Shown: positions 13,196-25,919, counted from the first letter of the stretch. The stretch is DNA of 64,000 nucleotides from Chiua virens (GCA_019787685.1 JAHNUO010000005.1:682001-746000), one strand, 5' to 3'. Numbers and translations are program-made. Notes: generated by a model not told the origin, from the letters alone.

Positions 13196-13666
13196 CACCA
13201 ACCCAATTGGATCTATATTGCAAGACTTGCCTTGTTACAGAAATATATGAGATGAGGAATGAGGGGAGTGTTACAGAGTGGTCCTTGTATATGTGAAATG
13301 CTCGAGCGGCTCGGCAGTGGCTTAGAAAAGGCTTGGATGTGTCAGTCATACTACCTTTTGGACTTAAGGCGTATGTGCTCGTAACTTTGTGGGTGCGTGT
13401 CATATCCCTGAACTATTTGTGGGTGATCTTCGTACCCTTAGATGGAGGTTGTGAGTGTGTCTTTCCCTCTGAGCCATATCTAGATGATCATCCATGCTCT
13501 CAGATGGAGACGAGCCGCCTGGACGCTGGCTAGGTTTAATCAAACCATGGCAACTCGCCGTCATTTAACAGATCTTGTTCTTCTGGTGCGTTTGATCCCC
13601 GTCACTTCTATTACATCGCGGTCGGTCTGCTGACGAACAATCCAATCAAAGCGGGTTCAGCATTCG

Positions 13667-13673
13667 TATAAAG
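13667..13673 (+). promoter_or_regulatory. TATA-like box of copy A
   Basis: TATAAAG about 180 bp before the start codon of copy A, with a CCAATC element about 25 bp further upstream. A leader intron (about 13774-13830) lies between, so the spacing to the transcription start is reasonable. Motif inspection only. Confidence 0.4.
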
Positions 13674-13848
13674 AGCACACCTCCTTATCCGGCGGCGTCT
13701 GGTCTCGTTTTGGGGAGAATCACATAATCTCATCTAACCTTTGCCAGTGCAATGCAGGGACATAAAGGTCGACGTACGTTTTCTCTAGTTTCTCGACGAT
13801 TTCAAAGTTTGACTTTGACTGATTTTCCAGACATCGGCCTTGAGAGCA

Positions 13849-16800
13849 ATGACTGGAGCAAAACCTGTCCTGCCCCCAATCGACCTTCAGCGCAAGTACT
13901 TGGTCACGGGTGGTCATGGATTCATCGTGAGTATTGACCATATAAAGCGGAAACATGACGATCTGAAAAGCACTTGAAGGGATCGCACGTGGCAAAAGCC
14001 CTCTTCGACCTCGGTGCCTATGTCCGTGTAGCAGACATTGAGGCATCCTCCGCGTTCGAGATACCCATCTGCAATGACACCCTCATCGGAAACCTTTGCG
14101 ACGAGCACTTTTGTGCACGTGCTGTCAAGGGCATCGACACAGTCCTCCATTTTGCTGCCACCATGGGAGGTATGGGAACGATTCACGAGGGTAACGACTT
14201 CACAATATACCAAACCAACGCGTGCATGACGACCAACATCTTGTTCGCGTCCATCCACGCCAACGTGCGGGTTTTCTTCTACGCTTCTTCGGCCTGTGTC
14301 TACCCGGCGAACAAGCAAGAGGATCTGGATCAGGATGTGTCGCTTAAGGAAGATGATGTTTTGGCAGGTGGGACGCCCGAACCGCAAGGACACTACGGCC
14401 TCGAAAAACTCGTCTCCGAGCTCCTCATCCAGCGCAGCAGGCATATGAGCATCCGTGTTCATATTGCACGTTTCCATAATGTGTTTGGTCCACGCGGTGC
14501 CTGGAACAATGGCCACGAGAAAGCACCCGCAGCACTGTTGCGGAAAGCAGTCGCCATACGTTCGGCAAAAAACCGTGACAGACCGGAAGAACTCGAAATC
14601 TGGGGGGATGGAAACCAGCGCCGGAGTTTTTTGTTCATCAGCGACTGCGTAGAAGCTGTCTTTGCACTCCTTGCCTCAGGGTACGACAAACCCGTCAACA
14701 TTGGTTCGGACCGCGCCGTGACCATCAACGAGCTAGCAGAGATGGCTGTCAAGTCGGTAGGGCTGAAACCAGGTTCGGATGTCATATTTCGACATTATTC
14801 GGATGCAAAACCGGTTGGGGTTCGTGCAAGAAACTCTGATAACAACCTCGCAAAGATGATCCTCGCAGGTTGGATCCCCAAGGTATCGCTGGAAGAGGGG
14901 ATGGCGCAGACGGGAAAATGGATCGAGGAGGAAATGGAGAAGATTATCAATGGCATGGAGGAAACGCGCGTATCGACGTTGGAGTCGATGCACTGCAGCA
15001 AAATCGTCGACCTCTCGGCCGAGGATATCAAGGTCGCCATCCTTCTTCCCATCACCTCCCGTGGCTCCAACCCCCCCAGCGAATGCCTGTCCCACCTCAA
15101 GACCTTTGCTGAATCGCTCGCTCGCACAACTTGGCGAGATACTCATCAACTCGGTGGTCGACGGTTCGTCATCAAGGTCTATCTCGCAATCGACCACGAT
15201 GACAACTTCCTATTGGGCGAGGACGATAACGACATGAATATCGCTGAATCGGTGTTAGCGTCGCAAAATATCTGCAATGTAACCACTCAAATCTGCAGGT
15301 ATCCGGCTGGGAATGTTTGTGCCATCTGGCGACAGATCGCCAGGCAAGCCTGGGTGGAAGGTTGCGACTACTTTGTCCTCATGGGGGATGATGTCGTCCT
15401 CAAGGACGAAGGTTGGTTGAGGGACCTCCATAGAGAGTTTGTTCAGATAGCACAGTGCACAGGCGCGCCAATTGGATTCGGATGTGTGGCATTCACAGAT
15501 ACTAGTTTCCCGGGGATGCCCACTTTCCCGGTTATCCACCGAATCCATCTCGATATCTTCGATGGTGAAGTCATTCCCGAAGTATTCATCAACCAAGATG
15601 GCGACCCCTTCCTATATCAGCTCTACCGTCGTTGGGATTGCTCCAGGATGTTTCCTGCAAGGATTTCAAACGGGATCGGAGGCAGCCAACCGGCACGATA
15701 CCATCAGCAGCACGCGGAAGGGTGGACGTTTGGCCCATTGGACAAAGCAACAGCTACCACTGACGAGTGGCTACTGAAGCATTGTCCAGCAGTCTCACGC
15801 AGGCTCACGCTCGACGTCGTGATTCCCAGCTTCCGAGTCCAACTTCAGTTCTTGGAACCCATGCTCAATCTGAAGCCATCTCCGACTTGCACCACAATGT
15901 TTATCGTCGTCGTCGATGATCCATTGTCACCAGCCCGCGCCGAGCTTGAGACTAGGTTCGCTTCGCGGCCAGACGTTCGGATTCGCACCAACAACAAGAA
16001 CCTGGGTGCGTCAGGATCCCGAAATCGAGGAATGAAGGAATCCGCTGCAGAGTGGATCATATTCCTGGATGACGACAGTCACCCCGCAACCAGACATCCT
16101 TGTCGAGGCTGAGAAGGTTATTAGGTACAAACCCGGATGCAGTGGGTTTCATCGGAAATGCACAGTTCCCCCCAGCAGATTCGGTATTCACTACAGCCGC
16201 ACACTTGTCAGGCGTCACATATTTCTGGGATATCGCAGAAAAGATGTCTGAAGAGACTGACATGCCGTGGGGAGTGACAGCAAATCTGATCGTGCGTCGC
16301 AACAATGATGGTGTAGAGTTCAATCTCCAGTTTCCCAAGACAGGAGGGGGCGAAGACATCGATTTCTGCCGACGGAAGAGGGATCTGTGGTTCCCTGCGA
16401 AAAAGCAAGGCTTTCGTCCAGCTCCCGAGGTTGTCGTTACACATCCCTGGTGGAATGGCGGCAAGAGGTCGTATCGTCGTTTCTACATGTGGTCAATGGG
16501 CGATGGGGGACTCATCAATTTGTATCCCGAGCTGACTTACCTTGACCACGCACCGAACAGCAGCGAACTGCTGTTGATCAGTTGTGTCCTGGGATCCATT
16601 GGGGGTCCCCTCTTCCTTTGGACAGGCATTGCATTTCCGTTCCTTCTTGCATTCCATCTCGCGAGCGCGATCATCTTCGGTAACATGATTCACGACATGT
16701 ATCGACATCTCTACCGCGACGTTGACCGGACCAAGGCCATCAATTCGACGCTTCGTGGTCCCAAGTGGCCCATGGCTATCGCGGAAAGCACACTTATCAG

Positions 16801-16993
16801 GGTGATCAGTGAGTGTGGACGCACGATTGGCATTCTTGAACGTGGAGAGATAGCGTGTATAGGATGGAGATTCGACTGGTTTGCTCACAGATGGGGTGAC
16901 GGGCCCAGAAACGAAGAAAGGAGGAATTCTAAAGAAAGAATTGCGATCATCATCATCATTGTGGCAGTCACACTCCGCACCATCCATCACTAG
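13849..16993 (+). CDS. Copy A: GDP-mannose 3,5-epimerase-like / GT-A-like / GT2 fusion (two frame breaks)
   Basis: Exon 1 13849-13926 (26 codons), intron 13927-13979, exon 2 13980-16993; about 1020 residues if the breaks are ignored. The domain order is an SDR epimerase (1-360), a GT-A-like middle domain (about 370-630), and a GT2 domain with membrane segments (about 640-1020). The epimerase starts TGGHGFIGSH and has MGGMG, SSACVYP (Cys132), YGLEK (Tyr165, Lys169), a GHEKAPAALLRKA lysine segment and NSDNNL; this set is typical of plant-type GDP-mannose 3,5-epimerase. The middle domain has a DYFVLMGDDVVL acidic motif. GT2 has VVIPSFRVQLQFLEPML, FLDDD and GGGEDIDFC. Two single-base surpluses (about 16076 and about 16130) shift the frame inside GT2 right after FLDDD; copy C lacks both bases. 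Because they do not cancel, the GT2 half is dead if they are real. A 5' leader intron is shared with copy B. Product and acceptor unknown. Confidence 0.82.
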
Positions 16994-19339
16994 TTTTTTT
17001 TTTTACTTTTATACGATTACACTTGAAGTTGTGTTACTCGTGTACTGAATTTTGGGCACAGTTGAATGCTTTTGATGAGCTCAAATGACTCGCATGAAAC
17101 TGGGTAGTCACAGGAAAGCCGAGGAAACTATTCTGACGCCATCGAAGAACTGTGGCTGTGCATCACAAGTTCAGTTGCAGAACTTTCGCACGCTAGACCA
17201 ACGATTCACTCGACTCCGGGCCAATGACTACGACCCTAGTTTCGTCAGAAGACTACTCAGAGTCATAGCAGGACGTTCCTCTGAGCAGTGAGCGCTACTA
17301 CTAAGTGAGCGTTTGACAACTTATCTTCAATTTTTCAATTGAGTCTTGGCCGCTTACCCACCGGCGCCTTGATTTGTTCCAGTTGGAGTCCATCTTCGAT
17401 GAGTTCGAGACTCCGAGCAGCGCTGCTTAGAGGAGTGTTCAAATGCGTGACCGCATCATGTAGGCTCCCGCGGCCGGTCATATTCACACCTTGTCCACAC
17501 CTACTCTAGGAAATTTGACTTCCGGGTGAGCTTGTACTACATTGACATTAACGTCTACGGGCGTTCGTGCTTTGTAAAAATTTGTCATGATGTTGCTACT
17601 ACCTGGTTCGCCGTTCATACTATTTTGCTTCAAGTTGCGCATGATTGCGAGCGGAGTTGTGCATGGTATGAATTATAAGGCAATATGTCAAGTCTGTCTG
17701 CGCTCAATTATTTCTTGTTTAGATACTAGCCCGACTGTAACGGAACAAATTCACGGCCTTGCAGGCACGCCTTCAAATCATGATCACGCTTCGCCGTGGC
17801 GGCGCCATAGCCGCAATGAAACCTCTCGGGTGCTTGCGGTAGTACGTACATGACTGTGTCAGCATACATACTAGCCTAGTATATGCTGTTCGGTAACCCC
17901 GATACCGGTCCCCTCAGGCTGCAACATGGGAGACCCGAAGAGGCGGCTCATAGCGCTCATGTTCTATATGTCAAGTGAGTTGATATCCCTGGAAAATAGA
18001 CAGGAAATGATACAACAAGAAAATAGACCTCCAATTGCAATGGACCAATGGCCTATATAGTGATATCGATTTTGTCACTCTTTCAGCTTCAGGCTGCAGG
18101 GTAGCGCAGGTAATAAAATCTGGTCTCAAAGTTCGCTGTAAGTTCCGTTGTATAATAGGTATCATGACTCATTGTCAACTTGAATTCGATCCGACTCCCC
18201 AAACTCTGCTGTCCCACGAAAATTGCATGATATTTGACGATACATCGTAAGTAACCAAGTACATAAGCAAATCACTGCAATGTGAAAACACTGAGGCAGG
18301 ATCGCCGTTACGTCGGAAAATCAAGCTTTCGTGAACGGCAATCTACCGCGACGTTTTTGTACCCAGTGTGAACTTTTCTCTCTCTCACGACCCCTTTGTT
18401 TTCAGGTACCTGAGTGTTCTTTCGTCACTCATCTACGTGTTTATCATGCATGGTGTGTACTCCTGCTCGTGTTTTCTGGAGACCCTGTTGAACCTAAGAG
18501 CGGAAATTATATGTTTAGCTGTGGTCACCCAGACTCACACTACCCAGATCGTAAACCTAGCACATACTATGTAATCTGAGCTAGAGTCTGTTGCTGGACA
18601 GGCTTATAATAAATAATATATTGCAAAGAGTCACTAGTACTGACTCATCAGACCATGAACCGTAACGTTACAAAACCGCCGGACTTTTCGGTTTGTCTGA
18701 CACACTCAAACTAAATGGACATAACTTATCAACCGCTTCAATGAATTGGATTGATAATATTCAAGTTGCGGGACATAAAAGTTCCAGATCTGTACATAAT
18801 GATACAAGGTGATAGACACATCCATTCTCCTAAGGAAGCAAATAGCTGACCTAGTGCATGTTTGGGTTAACCCACTTCCCACTACTAGTATATCAGCCTC
18901 CAATCAATAGATTGACCGATGCTCCAAAGTCCATGGAAAGTTTCTGAGAAAGCCTACTGCATGCATGACGGACAGTCAGGGGATATCCACTCTATCCCCT
19001 GGTGACATAATTCCCGCTTCACTGGCAAGTTGTCGAGCCTGAGCAACTGAAGTATTTGTCAGTAAGTACACATGTTAAGTAAATATCCGATCCGAGTCAA
19101 ACGCTTGATGGCCGCATATTATGTACTACTATGCAACGGTCCTTATCGCATCACCGTACTTACTTAAATCACACCATGTCTCCTTGCCTGCTCGTTTTGT
19201 CAATCAGACACCCATCCCTTCTTCCAAGCCCAAACTCCAGATCGCCCGACGTAAGTTTGGCCTCTGGCAGGCTTCGACTCGGAATAATCAGGGAAACGTA
19301 ACTCATCAAACTGCCAGACGTCAGGTGCCAACTAATATT
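16994..19339. other. Spacer between copies A and B; holds the leader intron of copy B
   Basis: About 2.3 kb, AT-richer than the genes, without a supported gene. The 5' leader of copy B carries a likely intron at 19251-19317 (GTAAGT...CCAG), matching the leader intron of copy A. No transposon terminal repeats were recognised. Confidence 0.5.
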
Positions 19340-21339
19340 ATGGCCACAAAGGAACTTTTCCTACCTTCTATCGACATACAGCGCAAATACTTGGTAACGG
19401 GTGGCCATGGATTCATCGTGAGCAATATTGACCTTGCTGAATAAAGAAAGGAAGGTCTAATAAGTTCTTGGAGGGATCACACGTGGCAAAGGCCCTCTTC
19501 GATCTCGGTGCCTATGTCCGAGTCGCAGACATTGAGTCATCCTCCCGATTTGCAGAACCCATTTGTAACGACACCCTCGTTGGAAATCTTTGCGATATGC
19601 ACTTTTGCGAGCGCGCTGTCAAGGGTGTCGATGCCGTTCTCCATCTCGCTGCCAATGCAGCAGGGATGGGGACGAATCACGGAGGTGACAACCTCACAGT
19701 TTACCAGGCCAATGCATCCATGACAACCAACCTCTTGATTTCGTCCATTCGCGCCGATGTGCGCGTCTTCCTCTTTGCCTCTACGGCATGTGTCTATCCG
19801 GCCAATGAACATCCAAATGTCGACGCTTCTGCGCTCAAGGAAGAGGACGCTTGGCCAGGAGGAGCACCTGAACCGCAAGCACATTACTACGGCCTGGAAA
19901 AGCTCGTCTCCGAGCTCCTCCTGCAACGTAGCGCACACTTGAACATTCGTGTCCCGATCGCGCGTCTTAACAATGTGTTCGGTCCGCGCGATGCGTGGAA
20001 CAATGGGCGTGAGAAGGTCCCCGTGGCACTCCTGCGGAAAGCACTGGCTATACGTTTAGCGGGCGAGGGGCCGGGTGAACTGGAGATCTGGGGGGACGGA
20101 ACTCAGAAACGGAGTCTGCTCTTTATCGACGACTGTGTAGGCGCCATCTTGGCACTTCTTGCCTCCGAGTATGACGGGCCTGTCAATATTGGCTCTAATC
20201 AAATGGTGACGATCAACGACCTTGCAGAAACGGCAGTCAGTGTGGCGGGGTTAAAACCGGGGATAGATATCATGTTTCGACACCAGAAAGATCCAAATTT
20301 AGTCGGGGCTCGTGTGAGGAGCTCCGACAATCGGCTCGCACAGAAGGTTCTCTGCGGTTGGATCCCCAAGGTGCAACTGGACGAGGGAATAGCGCAGACA
20401 GGAAGGTGGATCCAGGATGAAATGGAGAAGATGGCTGATGGCTTGGGACGAGAGGAACGTATCTCAATCTTGCAGTCGATGCTTCGCAGCAAAATTGTCA
20501 GCTTAGAAGGCAAGGATATCAAGGTCGCCATCCTACTTCCCTTTACTTCCTGTGGCTCGAATCCTCCCAGTGAATGCCTCCCTCAACTCAAGGCTTTCGC
20601 TAAATCGCTAAATCGCACAACCTGGCGAGACACGCATCTATTGGGCGGTCAACGTTTTGTCGTCAAAGTCTATATTGCAATAAACTCTGACGACACCTTC
20701 CTTCTGGGCGAGGACGTCCAAACCAACATGAACGTTGCAGAAGCTGCATTAGCGTCTCAAAACATTTGCAATGTAGCGATCCAAATCTGCACGCACCCAG
20801 CCGATCATGTATGTGCGATTTGGAGAGAGGTGGCCAGGCACGCCTGGAAGGAGGGCTGCGACTACTTTGTCCTCCTAGAGAATGATGCCGTCCTCCGGCA
20901 CGAAGGTTGGATAAGGGATGCCCATGCAGAATTCGCTCGAATAGCACAGCGAACAGATGCACCACATGGATTTGGATGTGTGGTGTTCACGGATGCCGGT
21001 TACCCCGCCATGTCGGCCTTCCCCATCATCCATCGAACACATCTTGATATTTTCCAGGGAGACATCATTCCCGACATCTCGAACGGCCACGACCGCAATG
21101 CCTTCCTACACCAGCTCTATGGTCATTGGGATTGCTGTGGAATACTTGGGACGAGAAGCTCCGACGAAATCATTCACCACCAATCATTTGATCACTTAGA
21201 CACAGCAACAGCTATCACTGAGCAATGGGTGTTCAGACATTGTCCAGTGGTCAGCCGCAAGCCCACGGTGGCTTCCGAGTCTGCCAACGTCCGACACTTG
21301 CCCATAAACGGAGCGAGGACAGGAAGTATGGATGGATGA
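19340..21339 (+). CDS. Copy B: epimerase-like / GT-A-like protein that lacks the GT2 domain
   Basis: Exon 1 19340-19417, intron 19418-19473, exon 2 19474-21339; 647 residues. It is collinear with copies A and C through the epimerase and middle domains, but ends shortly after the segment HCPVVSRKPT, where the other copies enter GT2. Seen: TGGHGFIGSH, GMG, STACVYP (Cys132), YGLEK (Tyr165-Lys169), GREKVPVALLRKA, so the epimerase residues are kept. In the middle domain the acidic motif of copy A (GDD) reads END here. The C-terminal 20 residues are unrelated to the other copies, and DNA just beyond the stop still resembles fragments of GT2 (see findings), pointing to a deletion. No membrane segment remains, so the protein would be soluble, unlike copy C. 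Inference: a stand-alone epimerase, possibly with a weakened middle domain. Confidence 0.82.
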
Positions 21340-22795
21340 ATTCCTAGACCAAGATAGCTGTTATCATCATTATCCTGCCAGGTAGAATGCGTGTTGTTTA
21401 CCATGACTCTTATGTACGATCCTGTATCACTTCTCCAACTTCTGAATGTGTATGGCGAGAGCAGACATGGCTCATACGGACTCGGTTGGTGAGTGCTTCG
21501 TGGAGCAAATATTTGATATGATCATGATGATGCTTCCAGCTGAAGCGCTGATCATCGATCAAGCCAACGCTATGGTTCAAACGTTCAACGTTCAAGTTCA
21601 GTTACGTGTCAGCAGATCGGGACTTGCCGTTACAAGCCTGACCCGTATTATAAACTTGCAAGTCAACATTTGAAACTCGAATACTGTCTTGCGTTTGCGA
21701 ACTACATACTATTGAAACCTTGCAAGGTTGAACTTGACTTGCCTCGCAGCACCAGGCACAAGCGGACAGTAAGCATCTAACCATCCATAAGCAAGATTTC
21801 CTTCGTCAATCATGATGAACGCGCACTGGGACTGATGATACACCGACTTCTGCAGACCCCTAAGCTCAATTACTCCTTGGAAATGACATGAAATGGAACA
21901 GATGAGACCACAAGGCTTGTCAGCATGAGATATCGCTTAGCAGAGCCTTACAAGAGGAAGTCCGTTAATTCGGCTTGAAGGCCAACCTCTATTCTTCTTT
22001 CTGCCCAGGTGAGCTTTGATTTCTGACTCCATTCACCTTGATACTATCAAGGTGCAATTAAAATATTACAGGGATTCTGGGGAACCTGGGACGTATGGCA
22101 CATAGCCCCTGATTCGACAGTTTGGTGCCTGTGTGACTTGAAGTGTTTCAGTAGTATGCCCAACCTGTCAACAAGGTTGTCCTCCAACGTGTCACGCATA
22201 AGGTGTCCGTCGATTGTTATGAATGGATGTAACTATTTGACATCGGACCATGCGTCGGCCATATTTTCATCTCATATCCATCGTCCATGCATATCATATG
22301 ATTATTTGCTGAAGGCTTATTTGGATGTTTTAGAGCATAATATATGCACCTTCCTTGTGCCAGTGCGTTCGGTTGCATCCGAGTCGGAGGACTACAACAA
22401 TTCGTTGAATTCCTCGCCACGTCATCGAACATCCGATATTGATGGTCACTCTTCCCACGCTACTTGAAGTTATGCCAGCCGGGCATGTTCCTTTGTAGCA
22501 AGGCTCTCCCGATGATCTGCTACTATGTCCGAGTGTAGCGGCCAACTTGACAACTGCCAGCAGTGGCACGGAAACCGCCACAGGGAGACCGCTAGACAGC
22601 TGCCACCAGTACTTATGTACATAACTCATGCAGTTCGACACATTTTCGACTTCAGCACCATTCTTGCTCGTTCTTGACGAGGCTTATTGCAGTCGTCGAC
22701 TTGAGCTAGCATCTATCACTATAGTGAGCGACGTAAGTCTTACTAAACTTCGATGATTTGAAACTGACCGTATCATCAGACTTGGAACAACGAGT
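21340..22795. other. Spacer between copies B and C with a possible GT2 remnant at its start
   Basis: About 1.45 kb. The first 30-40 bases (around 21336-21360) resemble the GT2 stretch that encodes IIFLDDD in copy C, followed by unrelated sequence. No gene is supported in the rest. Confidence 0.45.
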
Positions 22796-25700
22796 ATGAC
22801 CGAGGGAAAACGTTTCCTACCCACAATCGACCTTCATCACCAGTACTTGGTTACGGGTGGCCATGGATTCATCGTAAGTATTGACCCTCTAAATGAAGAC
22901 AGGAAGATCTGATGATGACCTGGAGGGATCACACGTGGCAAAAGCCCTCTTCGATCTCGGTGCCTACGTCCGGGTCGCAGACATCGATCCATCTTCCCGG
23001 TTCACAGAACTCATTTGCAACGATACCGTCGTCGGAAACCTTTGTGACACGCACTTTTGCGAGCGCGCTGTTAAGGGTATCGACACAGTCCTCCATTTCG
23101 CCGCCGTTGCGGGAGACAACGAGGCGATGGATGGGGGTAACGACCTTACCGTCTACCAAACCAACGCAACTATGACGTCCAACGTCTTGATCGCGTCCAT
23201 ACGTGCCAACGTGCGTGTCGTCCTCGTCGCCTCTACGGCCCCACTTTCTCTGGACCACCCGGGCGAAAACGCCCATTTTGATGCACTAGAGGGAGAGGAC
23301 GTCTGGACTGGGAAGTCACACGAACCACAGACACATCACACTCTGGAAAAGCTCATAGCTGAGCTGCTTACCCAACCTAGCGCAAGCATGAATATGACCG
23401 TCCAAATTGCGCGTTTCAGCAACGTCTTTGGTCCGCGCGACGCATGGAACAATGGACGAGAGAAGGCCCCCGTGTCACTCCTGCGCAAAGCACTTGCAAT
23501 GCGCCTCGCAGAGAATGACTCGGAAAAGCTTCAGATCTGGGAGGAAGGAAGACAACATCAGTGCCTGCTGTTTATAAGCGATTGCGTGGACGCCCTCTTA
23601 GCACTCCTCGCATCTGGGTACAACGGTGTCGTTAATATTGGGTGCGACCGGATCATGACAGTTGGTGACCTTGCCGATATAGCCGTCAGGTCGGTGGGAT
23701 CGCAACTAGGTTCGGATGTCGTGTTTCAACCTGAAACGGAGGAAAACCTGCCCGTCAATGTTCGCACGCGCAGCTCTGACAATCACCTCGCACAAACGGT
23801 CCTATGTGGTTGGACTCCCAAGGTGCCGGTGGAAGAGGGAATGGCTCTAACGGGGAAATGGTTGCAGAGCGAGATGAAGAAGATCGTCGACGGCATGGAA
23901 GAAGACGAACGATACTCGACACTGCAGTCGATGCACTTCAATAAAATTATCCCCAGAGCGGACGGGGACCGTGACATTACTTTCGCCGTTTTGCTTCCCA
24001 TCACTTCCCGCGGCTCCAATCGATCCCTATCTGATCTCAAGACTTTTGCTGACTCGCTCGCTCGCACAACCTGGCGGGACACCTGTCAATTTGGTGACAA
24101 ACGCTTCGTTGTCAAAATTTATCTCGCCATCAATCGTAGTGACACCTTCTTATCGGAAAAGGATGGCGGGGACCTGAATATCGCTGAAACTGTGGTGTCG
24201 CAAAACATCCGCAATATAGCGATTCAAACTTGCATACATTCGTCTGATCACGTTTGTACCATCTGGCAACAAATCGCCAAGCAAGCCTGGGTGGACGGGT
24301 TCGAGTACTTTGCCTTCATGACGAATGATGTCGTCCTCAAGGACGAAGGCTGGCTAAGGAATGCCCACGAGGAATTCGCGCGGATGGCGGATCGCACAGG
24401 CACGCCGCATGGATTTGGATGTATGGCATTCACAGATACCGGTTACCCGGGAATACCAACCTTCCCGATTATCCACCGCACTCATCTCAGTATTTTTGGC
24501 GGGAACGTCACCCCCGAAACCTTGATCAATCGAGGGGTCGGTCCCTTCCTACACCAGCTCTACCGTCATTGGAATTGCTCTATCAAGTTAACTGCAAGGA
24601 TTTCCGGGACTAGCCAACCAGCGCGAGGTCCTCAAGAGGACGGGAACGAATGGACATTTGGACCTCTGGACAGGGCGGTAGTTGCAGCTGAGGAGTGGAT
24701 TTCCTGGCGTTGTCCGGAAGTCTCGCGCAAACTCACCCTCGATGTCGTGATTCCCAGCTTTCGGGTTCAACTCCAGTTCTTGGAACCCATGCTCAACCTG
24801 AAGGCATCCCCAACTTGCGACACGATGTTTATCATCATCATCGACGATCCGCATTCACCAGCTCGCGCTGAGCTCGAGACTAGGTTCGCTTCGAGGTCGG
24901 ACATTCGCATTCACGTCAATGACAAGAATCTCGGTGCATCGGCCTCCCGGAATCGAGGTATGAAGGAATCTGCCGCAGAGTGGATCATATTCCTAGACGA
25001 CGACGTCACCCCGCAACCAGACGTCCTCGTCGAGACCGAGAAAGTCATCCGCGCAAACCCTGATGCAGTGGGCTTCGTTGGAAACGCAAAGTTCCCTCCG
25101 GCGGACTTGGTTTTTACCACAGCCGCACATCTATCCGGCGTCACGTTCTTCTGGGACATTGCTGAAAAGATGCCAGAAGAGACAGACATGCCATGGGGAG
25201 TAACAGCAAATCTGATTGCGCGTCGCAACGACGATGGTGTGGAGTTTGATCTCCAATTTCCCAAGACAGGCGGAGGCGAAGATATCGACTTCTGCAGGAA
25301 GAAACGAGATCTATGGTTTCCAGAAAAGAAAAAAGGGTTTCTCCCCGCTCCCAAGGTCATCGTCACCCATCCTTGGTGGAACGGTGGCAAGCGGTCATAT
25401 CGCCGTTTCTACATGTGGTCCAAGGGTGACGGAGGGCTTATCAAATTGTATCCCGAGCTGTGCTACATTGACCACGCACCATGTAGCGGCGAACTGTTGT
25501 TGATCAGTTGCGTCCTAGCATGCATTGGAGTTCCGTTCTTCCTCTCAACAGGCAACGTGTTTCCGCTCATGCTTGCGCTTCATCTCGTGATCGCGACTGT
25601 TGTCTCCCACGTGCTCTACGACATGTATCGACACCTCTATCGTGACGCTGATCGAACGAAAACCATCAATTCAACGCTTTCGGGTCCAAAGTGGCTTCTG

Positions 25701-25919
25701 GCTATCGCGGATAGCTCTCTGATCAGAATATTCAACGAATGTGGACGCGTAGTTGGGCTTCTGGAGCGTGGAGAGATCAACTGCCTGGGGTGGAGGTTTG
25801 ATTGGTTTACCGGGCGATTGGCTAACGGACCCAGGGATGAAGACAGGATGAATTCAAGGCAGAAATTCGCGCTTGTCATAGTCATTTTGGCAATTCTGTT
25901 GCGTACAATTTCTTACTAG
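22796..25919 (+). CDS. Copy C: full-length epimerase-like / GT-A-like / GT2 fusion with altered epimerase active site
   Basis: Exon 1 22796-22873, intron 22874-22925 (52 nt), exon 2 22926-25919; 1023 residues with a clean frame. Order: SDR epimerase-like (1-350), GT-A-like middle domain (about 360-630), GT2 (about 640-870), two hydrophobic segments around residues 880-935, and a hydrophobic C-terminus (VIVILAILLRTISY). GT2 is complete: VVIPSFRVQLQFLEPML, IIIIDDPHSPA, NLGASASRNRGMKESAAEW, IIFLDDDVTPQPD, and GGGEDIDFCRKKRDLWF. In the epimerase the Rossmann loop TGGHGFIGSH, the EKAPVSLLRKA lysine and SSDNHL are kept. The catalytic Cys position reads Pro132 (STAPLS), the catalytic Tyr position reads His164 (HHTLEK), and the GGMG loop is lost. 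Epimerisation is therefore unlikely, while the membrane-associated glycosyltransferase should be active. Acceptor and donor unknown. Confidence 0.85.
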
